This document shows, piece after piece, positions 8,695-18,974 of a stretch of DNA of 64,000 nucleotides. The position numbers and the translations under genes were made by a program. The notes below the pieces were generated by a model, which was not told the DNA's origin, made no database searches, and saw only the letters and a program-made list of their open reading frames with translations. The stretch is from Planctomycetota bacterium (GTDB taxonomy: Bacteria > Planctomycetota > UBA1135 > GCA-002686595): assembly GCA_021413885.1 (NCBI GenBank), contig JAIOPM010000031.1:248001-312000 (forward strand). The letters are read 5' to 3'. Numbering within the stretch: the stretch's first letter is position 1; each line of letters begins with the position of its first letter.

Positions 8695-9114
8695 ATGTCC
8701 TCTCCCGCCACGCAACCGCCGCGCGCTTCGCCCATCAAGTCGATCAAGTTCGCTTCGATCCCGGTGAGCGACCAAGATCGCGCGCTCGCGTTCTACACGC
8801 AGAAACTCGGCTTCGTCGTCGCGACCGACCAACCGATGCCCGGTCCCGAAGGCGGCGGCCAACGTTGGATCGAGCTGCGCATCCCCGGCGCGGAGACGCG
8901 CCTCGTGCTCTTCACGCCGGACGCGCACAAGGATCGGATCGGCACGTGGCAGCACGTCACCTTCCACTCCGACGACGTTGACGCCGCCTATCGGATCTAT
9001 CGCGAACGCGGCGTCGAGTTCCTCGGCCAACCCGAGGAGCAACCGTGGGGGACGTTCGTCCTCTTCAAGGATCCCGACGGGAACGTGATGGTGCTCTCGT
9101 CGTCGAAGGGCTGA
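8695..9114 (+). CDS. VOC (glyoxalase/bleomycin resistance) family protein
   Basis: This 139-residue single vicinal-oxygen-chelate domain protein starts at the ATG at 8695, with AGGAG six bases upstream at 8684-8688. The beta-alpha-beta core opens with IPVSDQDRALAFYTQKLGF and closes with FKDPDGNVMVLSS. The metal-binding Glu usual after DPDGN is replaced by Val, as in a VOC subgroup that may not bind metal, so a true glyoxalase I activity is unlikely. Substrate is unknown. It is convergent with typA, leaving a 26-base gap. Confidence 0.86.
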   Translation: MSSPATQPPRASPIKSIKFASIPVSDQDRALAFYTQKLGFVVATDQPMPGPEGGGQRWIELRIPGAETRLVLFTPDAHKDRIGTWQHVTFHSDDVDAAYRIYRERGVEFLGQPEEQPWGTFVLFKDPDGNVMVLSSSKG

Positions 9115-9140
9115 GCGCGCGACCCGAACCGTCGCGGCCG

Positions 9141-10991
<1,851 letters not shown>

Positions 10992-11137
10992 GGAACCAGG
11001 GTAGTGGACGCGTTCGAAGGGCGAAGATCCTAAGCGACGCGCGAGTGCGGAGCCAGCTTCCTTCCGCGCACAACGGCCCGCGACGGCGCCAACGCGCTCT
11101 TCGTCGAAGATTCTCGGTCGAGGCGCCGGGCTCGAGG

Positions 11138-11947
11138 TCAGGCGAGCACGCGCTGCACGCGATCGAGGCGATACGTCTTCAACGTCCCGGAGCGCAGGCA
11201 TTCGGCTTCGAGGTAGCTGCGCTCGCCCTGGTCGTAGAGGAAGTGGGGGAGCACTTCGAGCGACACCGCGCCTTCGGAGGCTTCCCCGTAGACCAGCGTG
11301 ATCGTCTCGCGCGCCGCGCAGGCATCGGCGAGCGGCCGCAAACGCGACTTCAGGTTGCGCGCGACCCGCGGCATCGCGCGTTCGATCGTCGTTGGCGCGC
11401 CCGCGAGCGACATCAGCTCGGCGAGCCCGATCGGCGCGCCGTCCTTCGCTCGCACCGCGCATTCCTCGAGCACCTTCCAACACCACGTCGCGTCGGCGAG
11501 CGCGCGATGGTGATCGCCTTCCTCGAGCTCGAGCACCTCGCACAACGTGCGCAACTTGTGATCGGGCGCCTCGCGGATCAGCTTGCGCGCGAGCTTCAGC
11601 GAATCGAACATCAGGCCGGTCGGCGGAGCGAGCCGCCAACGCGCGCACTCGAAGCCGAGCACCCGCGCGTCGAACTCCGCGTTGTGCGCCGCCATCCAAT
11701 CGTCGCCGACCCACGCGACGAAGCGCGCGAGCACCTCGTCCGCCGACGGCGCTTGGAGGATGTGCGACTGGTCGATGCCGTGGATCGCGGTCGCTTCGGG
11801 CTCGATCGGCACCTGCGGCCGCACCAGCGACTCGAACTGATCGACGACTTCGCCGTGCAGCACGCGCAACGCGCCGAGCTCGAGCAAGTGCGGAGCGCCG
11901 CGCAACGTCGCAGTCTCCGTGTCCAAGATCACCAGCGGTCGTTCCAC
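11138..11947 (-). CDS. DEDDh 3'-5' exonuclease (DnaQ/PolC-epsilon type) with C-terminal WYL domain
   Basis: This 269-residue protein starts with GTG at 11947, giving VERPLVILDTETATL; the frame runs far upstream but reads as noise there and overlaps the neighbour. Residues 5-165 are an RNase T/DNA polymerase III epsilon-like exonuclease with motifs ExoI DTET, ExoII HNAEFDARV and ExoIII HHRALADA (DEDDh class). The last ~70 residues (ETITLVYGEASEGAVSLEVLP) resemble a WYL domain, a ligand- or nucleic-acid-sensing Sm-like fold. Such a fusion suggests DNA-damage or nucleotide-responsive nuclease activity; that is inference. It starts 23 bases after the upstream propeller gene ends, so the two may be cotranscribed. 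Confidence 0.86.
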   Translation of the reverse strand: MERPLVILDTETATLRGAPHLLELGALRVLHGEVVDQFESLVRPQVPIEPEATAIHGIDQSHILQAPSADEVLARFVAWVGDDWMAAHNAEFDARVLGFECARWRLAPPTGLMFDSLKLARKLIREAPDHKLRTLCEVLELEEGDHHRALADATWCWKVLEECAVRAKDGAPIGLAELMSLAGAPTTIERAMPRVARNLKSRLRPLADACAARETITLVYGEASEGAVSLEVLPHFLYDQGERSYLEAECLRSGTLKTYRLDRVQRVLA

Positions 11948-11970
11948 TGCGCGCGAGTCTACTCGGACGT

Positions 11971-14565
11971 TCAGCGATAGAGCCGCAGCCCCGCGCGCTG
12001 ATCGCCGACCAGCCAATACCGTTCGCCGCCGAACAGCGTCGACGTCACGCCGCACGCCCAACCGGGCGTGTCCATCACGACGTCGGGCGCGAGGGCGTCG
12101 TCGGTCGGCGTCAGCTCGACGCGCAACAATCCCGCGCGACCGGCGGCGAGGTAGGCAAACACGCGACCCGAGTCCTGCTCGGTGGCGATCTCGAGGTCGA
12201 GCAGGTTCTCGCGCTCGCCGTCGTACGGACTGATCGGCGCTTTGTAGGAGCGCACGAGCGTCGGCTTCTCCGGCGCGTTGACGTCGAAGATCAACATCTG
12301 GCCGCCGGTGGTCGCGACCGCGACGTACGCGCGATGGCCGAGCTGGAAGGCGTCGACCGCGACGGCCAGGCTCTTGCGTTCGTCGCCCCACGCGACGCCG
12401 AGCAACCTCGGCTTGGTCGACGTGCCGTTGGTGACGTCGTAGAGCACGAGCTGCGGCTCTTCGAAGTGCTCGCCCTCGGGGTTGGTGTTCGCGCCGGCCG
12501 CGATCGCCGCGATGCGCCGTCCGTCCTCGAGCGCGAAAACCTTCGCGCGCCACGTGCGCGACGCGGGGCGTTCGTCGTCGAAGTGCGTCGGCAATTGCCA
12601 CAACGGCTCGAGGATGACGCGGCTGCCGGGCTTGCTCATCCCGAGCACCGTCATCACCGCCGTCGTCGAATAACCGACGAGACCGAAACGCGTGTCGTCG
12701 CGCGTCGCGAGGATCAGTTCGCCGTCGCACGTCGAGTTGAAGTTGACGCGTCCGCGCGTGCCGCCGTCCTTCTGGTCGGGCGGCGCGGGCGGGACGAGCT
12801 CCCAACTGTCGAGCTGGACCTTGGGCCGGTGCGTGAAGCGATGGATGCGCCAACTGCGCGGCCCGCCGGACATCAACCACTCGCGCGAGCTCGCGGCGTC
12901 CGGCCACTGCGCGCCGACCGTCGTGCCGAGCGGCGGCAGCGCGGCGAGTTCCGGCGGCGACTTCAATTGATCGCCCATGATCCGCAGGAAGCCCTTGCCC
13001 GCCGAACCCGTCGGGTCGGTCGCGAAGAACAGAAGGTGCGGATCCTGCAGGCTCGGTTCGCCGTCAACGCAGACGAGACCGCTGGTCTTGCGTCGGCCGA
13101 CGAGCTTCAACGCGCCTTCGAGCGGCACCTTCGCGTCGCCGGCTTGCGCGATGCGCGGCAGGTCCGAGATCTCGCGCACGATCACGCCGAGCTTGACGTG
13201 TTGCTCGTACACGCGCCGGCCGCCGATCGCGAGTCCGCGCCAACTCGAGTCGTCGATCGCTTCGATCCCGACGAGATCCAACGTCGCGCCTTGCGGATGT
13301 TGGAAGACCCACAGCGCTTCGCTCGCGCCCGGTTGCCAATCGCCGAGCGGAATGTCCGCGGTGGAGAAGTCCCAACCGAGCTTGCCGAGCAAACCGTACG
13401 GCGCGCCGTCGCCGACGAGCGCCGGCATCCGCGCGGTGCCGACGGCGACGCGCTCGCCGCGCGCATCGACGCGCACCGCGTACGCCGGCCGTCCGAGGAA
13501 CGTCAGCGGTCGCGCGCGGAACGACTCGGTCGTGCCCCACGGCCGCGTGAGATCGATCTCGACCAAGCCCGCGATGTCCGCGGCGACGTAGAGCGAATCA
13601 CCGGCGACCGCGAGCTCGCGCGCGAAGCCGCGCTGCAAGTGGAAGTGTTCCGGCACGTCGATGCGCGTCAGGTCGGGCCCGCGGTCGAGCTTCGGTTGCT
13701 TCAGGAACTGCAGGTCGGCGCGCACGACGCCGAGTTGTCCGAGCGCGAGGTACGCGTAGGAATCCTTGACCGCGATGTCGAGCGCTCGGCCCGGCATCTT
13801 GACGGAGCCGACGAGCTTCCGCCCCGCGCGCATGTACACGCGCAACTCCGACTTGCGATCGGTCGTGAACGTCGCGAGCACCAACGTCTGCGTGACCTCG
13901 ACGTGCGTGCACGGCCGCCCGTCGGCCTGGTCGAACCACTCGACCGACTTGCGCACCGGCGGAGCTGCAGGTTGATTCGGATCCGCCTGCTTCTTCGGGT
14001 CGGCCGGCGCGCGCGGCGTGAGCCCGTCGACGTCGAGGAAGCCGACGCCGTTCGGTCCGCCCGCGATGTAGAGCGCGTTCTGCGAGCACACGAGTCCGAG
14101 CACCGTCGCGTCGAGCACCGCGCGCGCGACTTCGGGCAGCGCCGGTTTGCTCGCGTCGAGCATCAAGAGCGACGTGCCTTCGACGGAGAACAGATGCTTG
14201 CCGTCGTCGGCGAGCGCGAGCGCGATCGGATCCGCGGTGCCCGACAACGCGGCGAGCTGCGGCGGCGCGCTCTCCGGTTGCGGCGGTAGCGGCGGCGCTT
14301 CGACCGCGCGTGTCGCGCCGCGCGCGCCGGGCTTCGCGCCCTTGCCGGGCGCACGTTTGCCGGGAGCACCTTTGCCGGGCGCACCCTTGCCGGGTGCGCC
14401 TTTCCCGGCACCGCCCTTCTGCGGTCCCGGCCGCTGCGGGCCTTGCGCTCCCGGCCGTTGCGGCGCCGCGCCCTTCGCGGGCGGCGGGTTCTGCGCGCTC
14501 ACCAACGTCGCGAGGCAACCGGCGGCGAGCCACTGCAACGGAAGGAGGCGCATGAGTCGTTCCAT
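11971..14565 (-). CDS. secreted LVIVD-type beta-propeller protein with a Lys/Pro-rich repeat linker
   Basis: This ~864-residue exported protein begins at the ATG at 14565; a second ATG at 14553 (MRLLPLQ) is an equally good start of the signal peptide, which ends near TLVSAQ. A low-complexity linker follows with repeated APGKG units and PQRPGPQ runs, about residues 30-85. The rest is built of propeller-like repeats of the type LYIAGGPNGVGFLDVDGL and LALGQLGVVRADL, resembling LVIVD repeats. No catalytic motif is recognised. The repeat tail is strongly basic and could bind cell-surface polymers, which is inference. It is divergent from the first metallopeptidase at 14739. Confidence 0.75.
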   Translation of the reverse strand: MERLMRLLPLQWLAAGCLATLVSAQNPPPAKGAAPQRPGAQGPQRPGPQKGGAGKGAPGKGAPGKGAPGKRAPGKGAKPGARGATRAVEAPPLPPQPESAPPQLAALSGTADPIALALADDGKHLFSVEGTSLLMLDASKPALPEVARAVLDATVLGLVCSQNALYIAGGPNGVGFLDVDGLTPRAPADPKKQADPNQPAAPPVRKSVEWFDQADGRPCTHVEVTQTLVLATFTTDRKSELRVYMRAGRKLVGSVKMPGRALDIAVKDSYAYLALGQLGVVRADLQFLKQPKLDRGPDLTRIDVPEHFHLQRGFARELAVAGDSLYVAADIAGLVEIDLTRPWGTTESFRARPLTFLGRPAYAVRVDARGERVAVGTARMPALVGDGAPYGLLGKLGWDFSTADIPLGDWQPGASEALWVFQHPQGATLDLVGIEAIDDSSWRGLAIGGRRVYEQHVKLGVIVREISDLPRIAQAGDAKVPLEGALKLVGRRKTSGLVCVDGEPSLQDPHLLFFATDPTGSAGKGFLRIMGDQLKSPPELAALPPLGTTVGAQWPDAASSREWLMSGGPRSWRIHRFTHRPKVQLDSWELVPPAPPDQKDGGTRGRVNFNSTCDGELILATRDDTRFGLVGYSTTAVMTVLGMSKPGSRVILEPLWQLPTHFDDERPASRTWRAKVFALEDGRRIAAIAAGANTNPEGEHFEEPQLVLYDVTNGTSTKPRLLGVAWGDERKSLAVAVDAFQLGHRAYVAVATTGGQMLIFDVNAPEKPTLVRSYKAPISPYDGERENLLDLEIATEQDSGRVFAYLAAGRAGLLRVELTPTDDALAPDVVMDTPGWACGVTSTLFGGERYWLVGDQRAGLRLYR
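14342..14410. repeat. 15-bp tandem repeat encoding APGKG units
   Basis: About 4.6 copies of a 15-base unit (ttgccgggcgcaccc type) lie end to end inside the secreted propeller gene. The copies keep the reading frame and encode alternating Ala-Pro-Gly-Lys-Gly, with Arg in one copy and Lys-Pro at the end. Copy number is likely to vary between strains by slippage. Confidence 0.8.
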
Positions 14566-14738
14566 TGTATGCGCGCGCCGCGTTCGTCGTCGCCGGACGT
14601 CGACGCTCGCGCTCGGCCGGAGTTTTTTTCGCTGCGCGGCTCCGCGCTTGCTCGGTTCGTCGCGAAATCGACCCCGGCGTCGCCCCGAGTTCGCGGGGAA
14701 CGGAAGTTCGAGCCGAGAGCAGGGGCTTCGATTCCCCG

Positions 14739-16715
14739 ATGAGGTTGGCAGTCGTCCTTCTCGCCTGGTGTTGCGCCGCTGCGTCGGCGGGCGCCCAAGG
14801 CCTACGCACTTGGAACGTGGTCGAGCGTTCGAGCGCCGTCGGCCTCGATTGCGCGAGGCCGCTCGCGGCGGGCGGTGCGGGATCGCTCGACGTGCGAGGT
14901 CGGGCCCTGGAACTCGCGCGCGGAATGCTCGGGTTGCCGAAGGCGTTCGAGCTCGTCGTCCGCTCCGAATCGGCGAATGCGGTCGTCGTCGCAGCCGAGT
15001 TCGAAGGCCTCCCGGTCGAAGGCGTCGAGGCGCGCGTCGCGTTCGACTCGAGCAAACGAGTGCTCGGCGTGCGCGCGGCGCCGACCAGCCTCGCGGTTCG
15101 CAAGCTCGGCGCGTTCGAACTCGACGCGACGGAAGTCGTCGCATGTCTCGCGAGCGAAGGTCGTCGCGTCGAGGTCGTGCGCGCCGCGTGGCGTCCGGAG
15201 CACGACGGACTCGCGCCGTGTTGGATCGTGCGCGTCGAGCGCGGTGCTCGCTCGCTGCAAGAACTCGTCGTCGACGCGCGCGACGGCGGCGTGCTCGAGC
15301 GACGTGAGCTCGTCCACTTCGGCAGCGGTACCTACCCGTGGTTCGGCGAACGCGTGACGTTCGCGACGACGCACGCGAAGGGTTCGGTCTACGCGACGGT
15401 CGCTGATGCGCTCGCGACGCGCGCGACGCAACGCACGTTCAAGGGTTGGTCGCTCGGCGTGCCCGCGCCCGTCGGTTTGCCGCGCGGCTTCCTGACCGGC
15501 GCGCACGTCGACGTCTACGACGCGCAGAGCGCGTGGGCCCTGAACGCGAGCGGCAAGTTCGACTACTCGACCGACGCGTATCCCGACTTCTTCGATCAGG
15601 CGAGCGCGTATTGGCACGTCGAGTCGTGCTATCGCCATTTGCGCAAGGTGCTCGGGCGCGAGCTCGCGAGCGACTACGCGTTGCCGGTGATCGTCAATGC
15701 GCACGACACGCTCCCTGGCGGTTACTACTCGCCGGCGCCGTTCGTCGACGGCCACGTCGCGGGCGAGATCGTCCTCTTCGACCTCGAGAACTTCCTCGGC
15801 CCCGGCGCGGACTCCGCGCGCGATCCGACGTTGGTCGCGCACGAGTACGTCCACGCGTGGCTCGATCGCGAAGGTCGCGCGTTCACCGGAGCGGTCGGCG
15901 ATCCGACGCGCGCGCTCGAGGAAGGCCTCGCCGATTTCTTCGCCGCCGCGAAGAACAAGACCGATGCGATCGGGCCGGTGCTCGCGCAATTCGCGGGTCC
16001 GCTGTGGCTGCGCGATCTCGACGACGGCGATCACTTGGCCGAGACGCTCGCCGACGCGCGCGCGAAGGCGACGCAGGGACTCTTCGACGAGCACCGCGCC
16101 GGCGAAGTCTTCGCGTCGTTCCTGTGCGACGTGCGGCGCGAGCTCGGCACCAAGCAGACCGAACGTCTGGTCGATCGCTCGATCGAGTTGATGCCGCATT
16201 CGATGGCGGAGCTCGGCCTCGCGTCGGTCGCGCCGCCGCAAGCGATCGCGGCGGGAGCGAAGTGCTTCGCCTCCGCGACGCTCGCGCTGCTCACCACTGC
16301 CTCGTCGCAAGCGGAGCAAGCCGCGCTCGTCGGCGCCGCGACCGGCCGCGGGATCTTCGGCGATCCGGCGTCGGCGATCGACGTCGAGCTCCAGCTCGAG
16401 GCCTACCCGAAGCGTCGCGTCACGTTGCCTTCGGCGTTCGCGCTCGGCACGGAGACGCACGGCTATTTCTTCCGTGCGGATCCGGGTCGGATGCTCACGC
16501 TCACCGTGGTCGCCGCCGACGGCTCGAACGTCGCGCCGGACTTCGAGATCGTCGGTCCCGTCGTCGTCCACGGCGCGAAGAGCGTTTCCGATGGCGGCCG
16601 GCGGATCGTGCAGAGCGGCATCGAGCTCACCGGTCCGGTCGGGACCACCTATGAAGTGCGCGTGACGTCGAGCGATCACCGGCCCGGCCGTTACAGGTTA
16701 CGTTTGGACGCCTGA
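14739..16715 (+). CDS. secreted zinc metallopeptidase (fungalysin/thermolysin-like), copy 1
   Basis: This 658-residue protein has a signal peptide (RLAVVLLAWCCAAASAGAQ) and an FTP-like propeptide (GLPVEGVEARVAFDSSKRV). The catalytic domain has the zinc motif HEYVH with ligands H368 and H372, and a downstream EEGLADFFA segment (E395) matching the third-ligand helix of M36/M4 peptidases. The last ~110 residues are a beta-rich domain. It should be an exported endopeptidase. The second copy directly downstream shares the order and conserved blocks, such as GWSLGVPAPVGLPRGF against DWSLGVAAPVNLPKGF, so the pair is a tandem duplication. Spacing to copy 2 is 120 bases. Confidence 0.86.
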   Translation: MRLAVVLLAWCCAAASAGAQGLRTWNVVERSSAVGLDCARPLAAGGAGSLDVRGRALELARGMLGLPKAFELVVRSESANAVVVAAEFEGLPVEGVEARVAFDSSKRVLGVRAAPTSLAVRKLGAFELDATEVVACLASEGRRVEVVRAAWRPEHDGLAPCWIVRVERGARSLQELVVDARDGGVLERRELVHFGSGTYPWFGERVTFATTHAKGSVYATVADALATRATQRTFKGWSLGVPAPVGLPRGFLTGAHVDVYDAQSAWALNASGKFDYSTDAYPDFFDQASAYWHVESCYRHLRKVLGRELASDYALPVIVNAHDTLPGGYYSPAPFVDGHVAGEIVLFDLENFLGPGADSARDPTLVAHEYVHAWLDREGRAFTGAVGDPTRALEEGLADFFAAAKNKTDAIGPVLAQFAGPLWLRDLDDGDHLAETLADARAKATQGLFDEHRAGEVFASFLCDVRRELGTKQTERLVDRSIELMPHSMAELGLASVAPPQAIAAGAKCFASATLALLTTASSQAEQAALVGAATGRGIFGDPASAIDVELQLEAYPKRRVTLPSAFALGTETHGYFFRADPGRMLTLTVVAADGSNVAPDFEIVGPVVVHGAKSVSDGGRRIVQSGIELTGPVGTTYEVRVTSSDHRPGRYRLRLDA

Positions 16716-16835
16716 GGCTCGACTGCGGCCGCGACGGCGTCCGAAGAAGAGGCTCCCCCGTGGCGGTTCCCTCCGCCTTGCGTCATCGAATCCGAGCGAC
16801 GAAGCTCGCTCGATTCCCGAACCCCTCCCCACACC

Positions 16836-18965
16836 ATGTTTGCCTTCCCGATCGCCGCCGTTCTGTTGTCCCTCACGTCGACGAACTCTGGTTCCGTCGG
16901 CGCGCCGAGCGTTGCGCGCGAGCTTCGGATCGTGCGCTCGAACGACGCATTGAGCGCGCACGCGAGCACCGCGCTCGAGCGCCTGAACGCCGTCGCGCAA
17001 GTTCCGTTTCACGCGCAGGCTTCGCGCGAGAACGGTGCGGCGCTCAATCTGCTCGGCGGTCGACTCGCGACGACGAACGGCGACGCGTCGAGCGCCGCCC
17101 TCGCGTTCCTCGCCGAGCACGGCGCGATCTTCGGATTGCCCGGCGGCCTCGACGCGACGACCGAAGTGCGCGGCGCGAATCCGTTGCGGGTCTACGTGCG
17201 CTATTCGCTCGCCGGCGTGCCGATCGAAGGCCTCGGTGCGATGGTCGAAGTCGACGCGCTCGAGCGCATCGTCGCCGCCCACGTGCGCGGCGGTCGCGGC
17301 GCGAACGCGCTCGGTTCGTTCGATCTCGATCAGACCGGCGCCGAGTGGTTGGCGCTCGACGAGCTCCCGAAGCACCGCACGCGGCTCGGCAAGCTCGCGA
17401 AGTACACCGGCGAAGTGCCGCGCGCGTGGCGCGTGTGGCTCGCGGCCGACGGCGGTTTGACGCCGGCGTACCGCATCGAGTTCGTCTCGAAGCGCCAAGG
17501 CGAGGCGTATTCGCTGTACGTCGACGCGTCGAGCAAGCGAGTCGTGCGCACCGTTGATCGCGCGCAGTCGGGCACCGGCAACTATCCGTTCTTCGGCAAC
17601 CTCTACCCGTTCAAAACGGGTTCGGCGACGTGCTCGACCTACACGTCGATGTCGAAGGCGATCGCCGCGAAGTCGAGCAGTAAATCGATGAAGGATTGGT
17701 CGCTCGGCGTCGCCGCTCCGGTCAATTTGCCGAAGGGCTTCATGGCGGGCGCGCGCTTCGACGTCTACGACGACAACGGCGCCGATCCGTTCTCGACCAA
17801 GGGCTCGTTCAAGTTCAATCCGCTCAGCCAACCGGACGCGTTCGACGTCGCGAACACGGGCTTCGAGATCAACTCGGCCTACGCGCATCTGAAGAAGAAC
17901 CTCGGCCACGACCTCGGCAGCAACTTCGCGATGCCGTTGCTCGTCAACGTCAAGGACACGACGCTCAACGCGTTCTTCACGCCGTCGGCTTTTCCGGACG
18001 GGCACGTCGACGGCTTCATGTTGTTCTTCGACAACACGCAGCTCGGTTCGGTCGAAGCCGACTTCTCGCGCGACCCGAGCGTCGTCGACCACGAGTACAC
18101 GCACGCGTGGTCGTACTTCGAGGGCGAGAGCTTCGAGGATCCGGTCGACTACCCGACGCGCGCGGCGAACGAGGCGATCGCGGACTTCTTCGCGCTCGCG
18201 AAGCAGAAGGACACGGTGATCGGGCGCTACATCGAGTTCATCTACACGGGCATCGGTCTCGCGCGCGACTTGCAGGACGACGATCACCTGGTGCCGATCT
18301 TCGACGACGCGATCACGCTGACCGTGTCCGGCTTGCCGGAGGAACACCGCATGGGCGAAGTCCTCGGGTCGTTCATGACCGACGTGCGCATGGAGCTCGG
18401 CGCGAAGAAGGCGATGCGGATCGTCTACGACGCGCTGCCGTTCATCCCGAACGACATGGCGACCGCCGGGTTCGTGACCGTCGACTCCAACAACGCGTTC
18501 GATGCGGTCACCAGTTTCTTCAGCGACTTCGCGGCCGGCATGCTCGCCGCGGACCTCGCCGCCGGCGGCAAGAACCAAGGCGCAATCCACGGCGCGGCGG
18601 CGGCGCGCGGCGTGAGCAACAACCTCAGTGCGACGACGGCGCAGCTGATCGACCTCGCCTCGTTCTCGAAGGGCAAGCTCAAGATCCCGTCCGCGTTCGT
18701 CATCGACGGCGACACGCACGTCTATGCGTTCCAAGCGCCTCTGAATGCGAAGCTGACGCTGACCGTCGCGGGCAAGGGCGACGTGCGGCCCGACTTCCAG
18801 TTCCTGTCGGGGACGATCACCGAGCTCGCGACCAAGGTCGTCTCCGACGGCGGCCGCAAGGTCAGCGAGAAGAGCATCCAACTGGTCGACGTCGGCGGTA
18901 CCTACACGCTCGCGATCACGAACGCGGGCGACGTCGGGACCTACACGCTGACGCTCGACATCTGA
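16836..18965 (+). CDS. secreted zinc metallopeptidase (fungalysin/thermolysin-like), copy 2
   Basis: This 709-residue protein is the paralogue of the upstream peptidase. It has a short hydrophobic signal (FAFPIAAVLLSLTS) and a longer propeptide-like N-terminal region with the FTP pattern SLAGVPIEGLGAMVEVD. The zinc site is DHEYTHAW (H419, H423) with NEAIADFFA (E446) downstream, closer to the NEAxxD form of M4 peptidases than copy 1. The C-terminal ~110 residues resemble those of copy 1 (KIPSAFVIDGDTHVYAFQAP). It should act outside the cytoplasm. The gene is convergent with the repeat protein that follows, with 9 bases between stops. Confidence 0.86.
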   Translation: MFAFPIAAVLLSLTSTNSGSVGAPSVARELRIVRSNDALSAHASTALERLNAVAQVPFHAQASRENGAALNLLGGRLATTNGDASSAALAFLAEHGAIFGLPGGLDATTEVRGANPLRVYVRYSLAGVPIEGLGAMVEVDALERIVAAHVRGGRGANALGSFDLDQTGAEWLALDELPKHRTRLGKLAKYTGEVPRAWRVWLAADGGLTPAYRIEFVSKRQGEAYSLYVDASSKRVVRTVDRAQSGTGNYPFFGNLYPFKTGSATCSTYTSMSKAIAAKSSSKSMKDWSLGVAAPVNLPKGFMAGARFDVYDDNGADPFSTKGSFKFNPLSQPDAFDVANTGFEINSAYAHLKKNLGHDLGSNFAMPLLVNVKDTTLNAFFTPSAFPDGHVDGFMLFFDNTQLGSVEADFSRDPSVVDHEYTHAWSYFEGESFEDPVDYPTRAANEAIADFFALAKQKDTVIGRYIEFIYTGIGLARDLQDDDHLVPIFDDAITLTVSGLPEEHRMGEVLGSFMTDVRMELGAKKAMRIVYDALPFIPNDMATAGFVTVDSNNAFDAVTSFFSDFAAGMLAADLAAGGKNQGAIHGAAAARGVSNNLSATTAQLIDLASFSKGKLKIPSAFVIDGDTHVYAFQAPLNAKLTLTVAGKGDVRPDFQFLSGTITELATKVVSDGGRKVSEKSIQLVDVGGTYTLAITNAGDVGTYTLTLDI

Positions 18966-18974
18966 GCGCGAACG

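Noticed and set aside
11948-12907. N-terminal extension of the exonuclease frame
   Set aside because: This part is Arg/Ala-rich noise and lies inside the neighbouring propeller gene; the exonuclease fold starts at the GTG at 11947.
11392-14289. Plus-strand open frame of 965 residues opposite the LVIVD-type protein
   Set aside because: Arg/Ala-rich without motifs, and it overlaps the minus-strand gene with a signal peptide. Shadow of the real gene.
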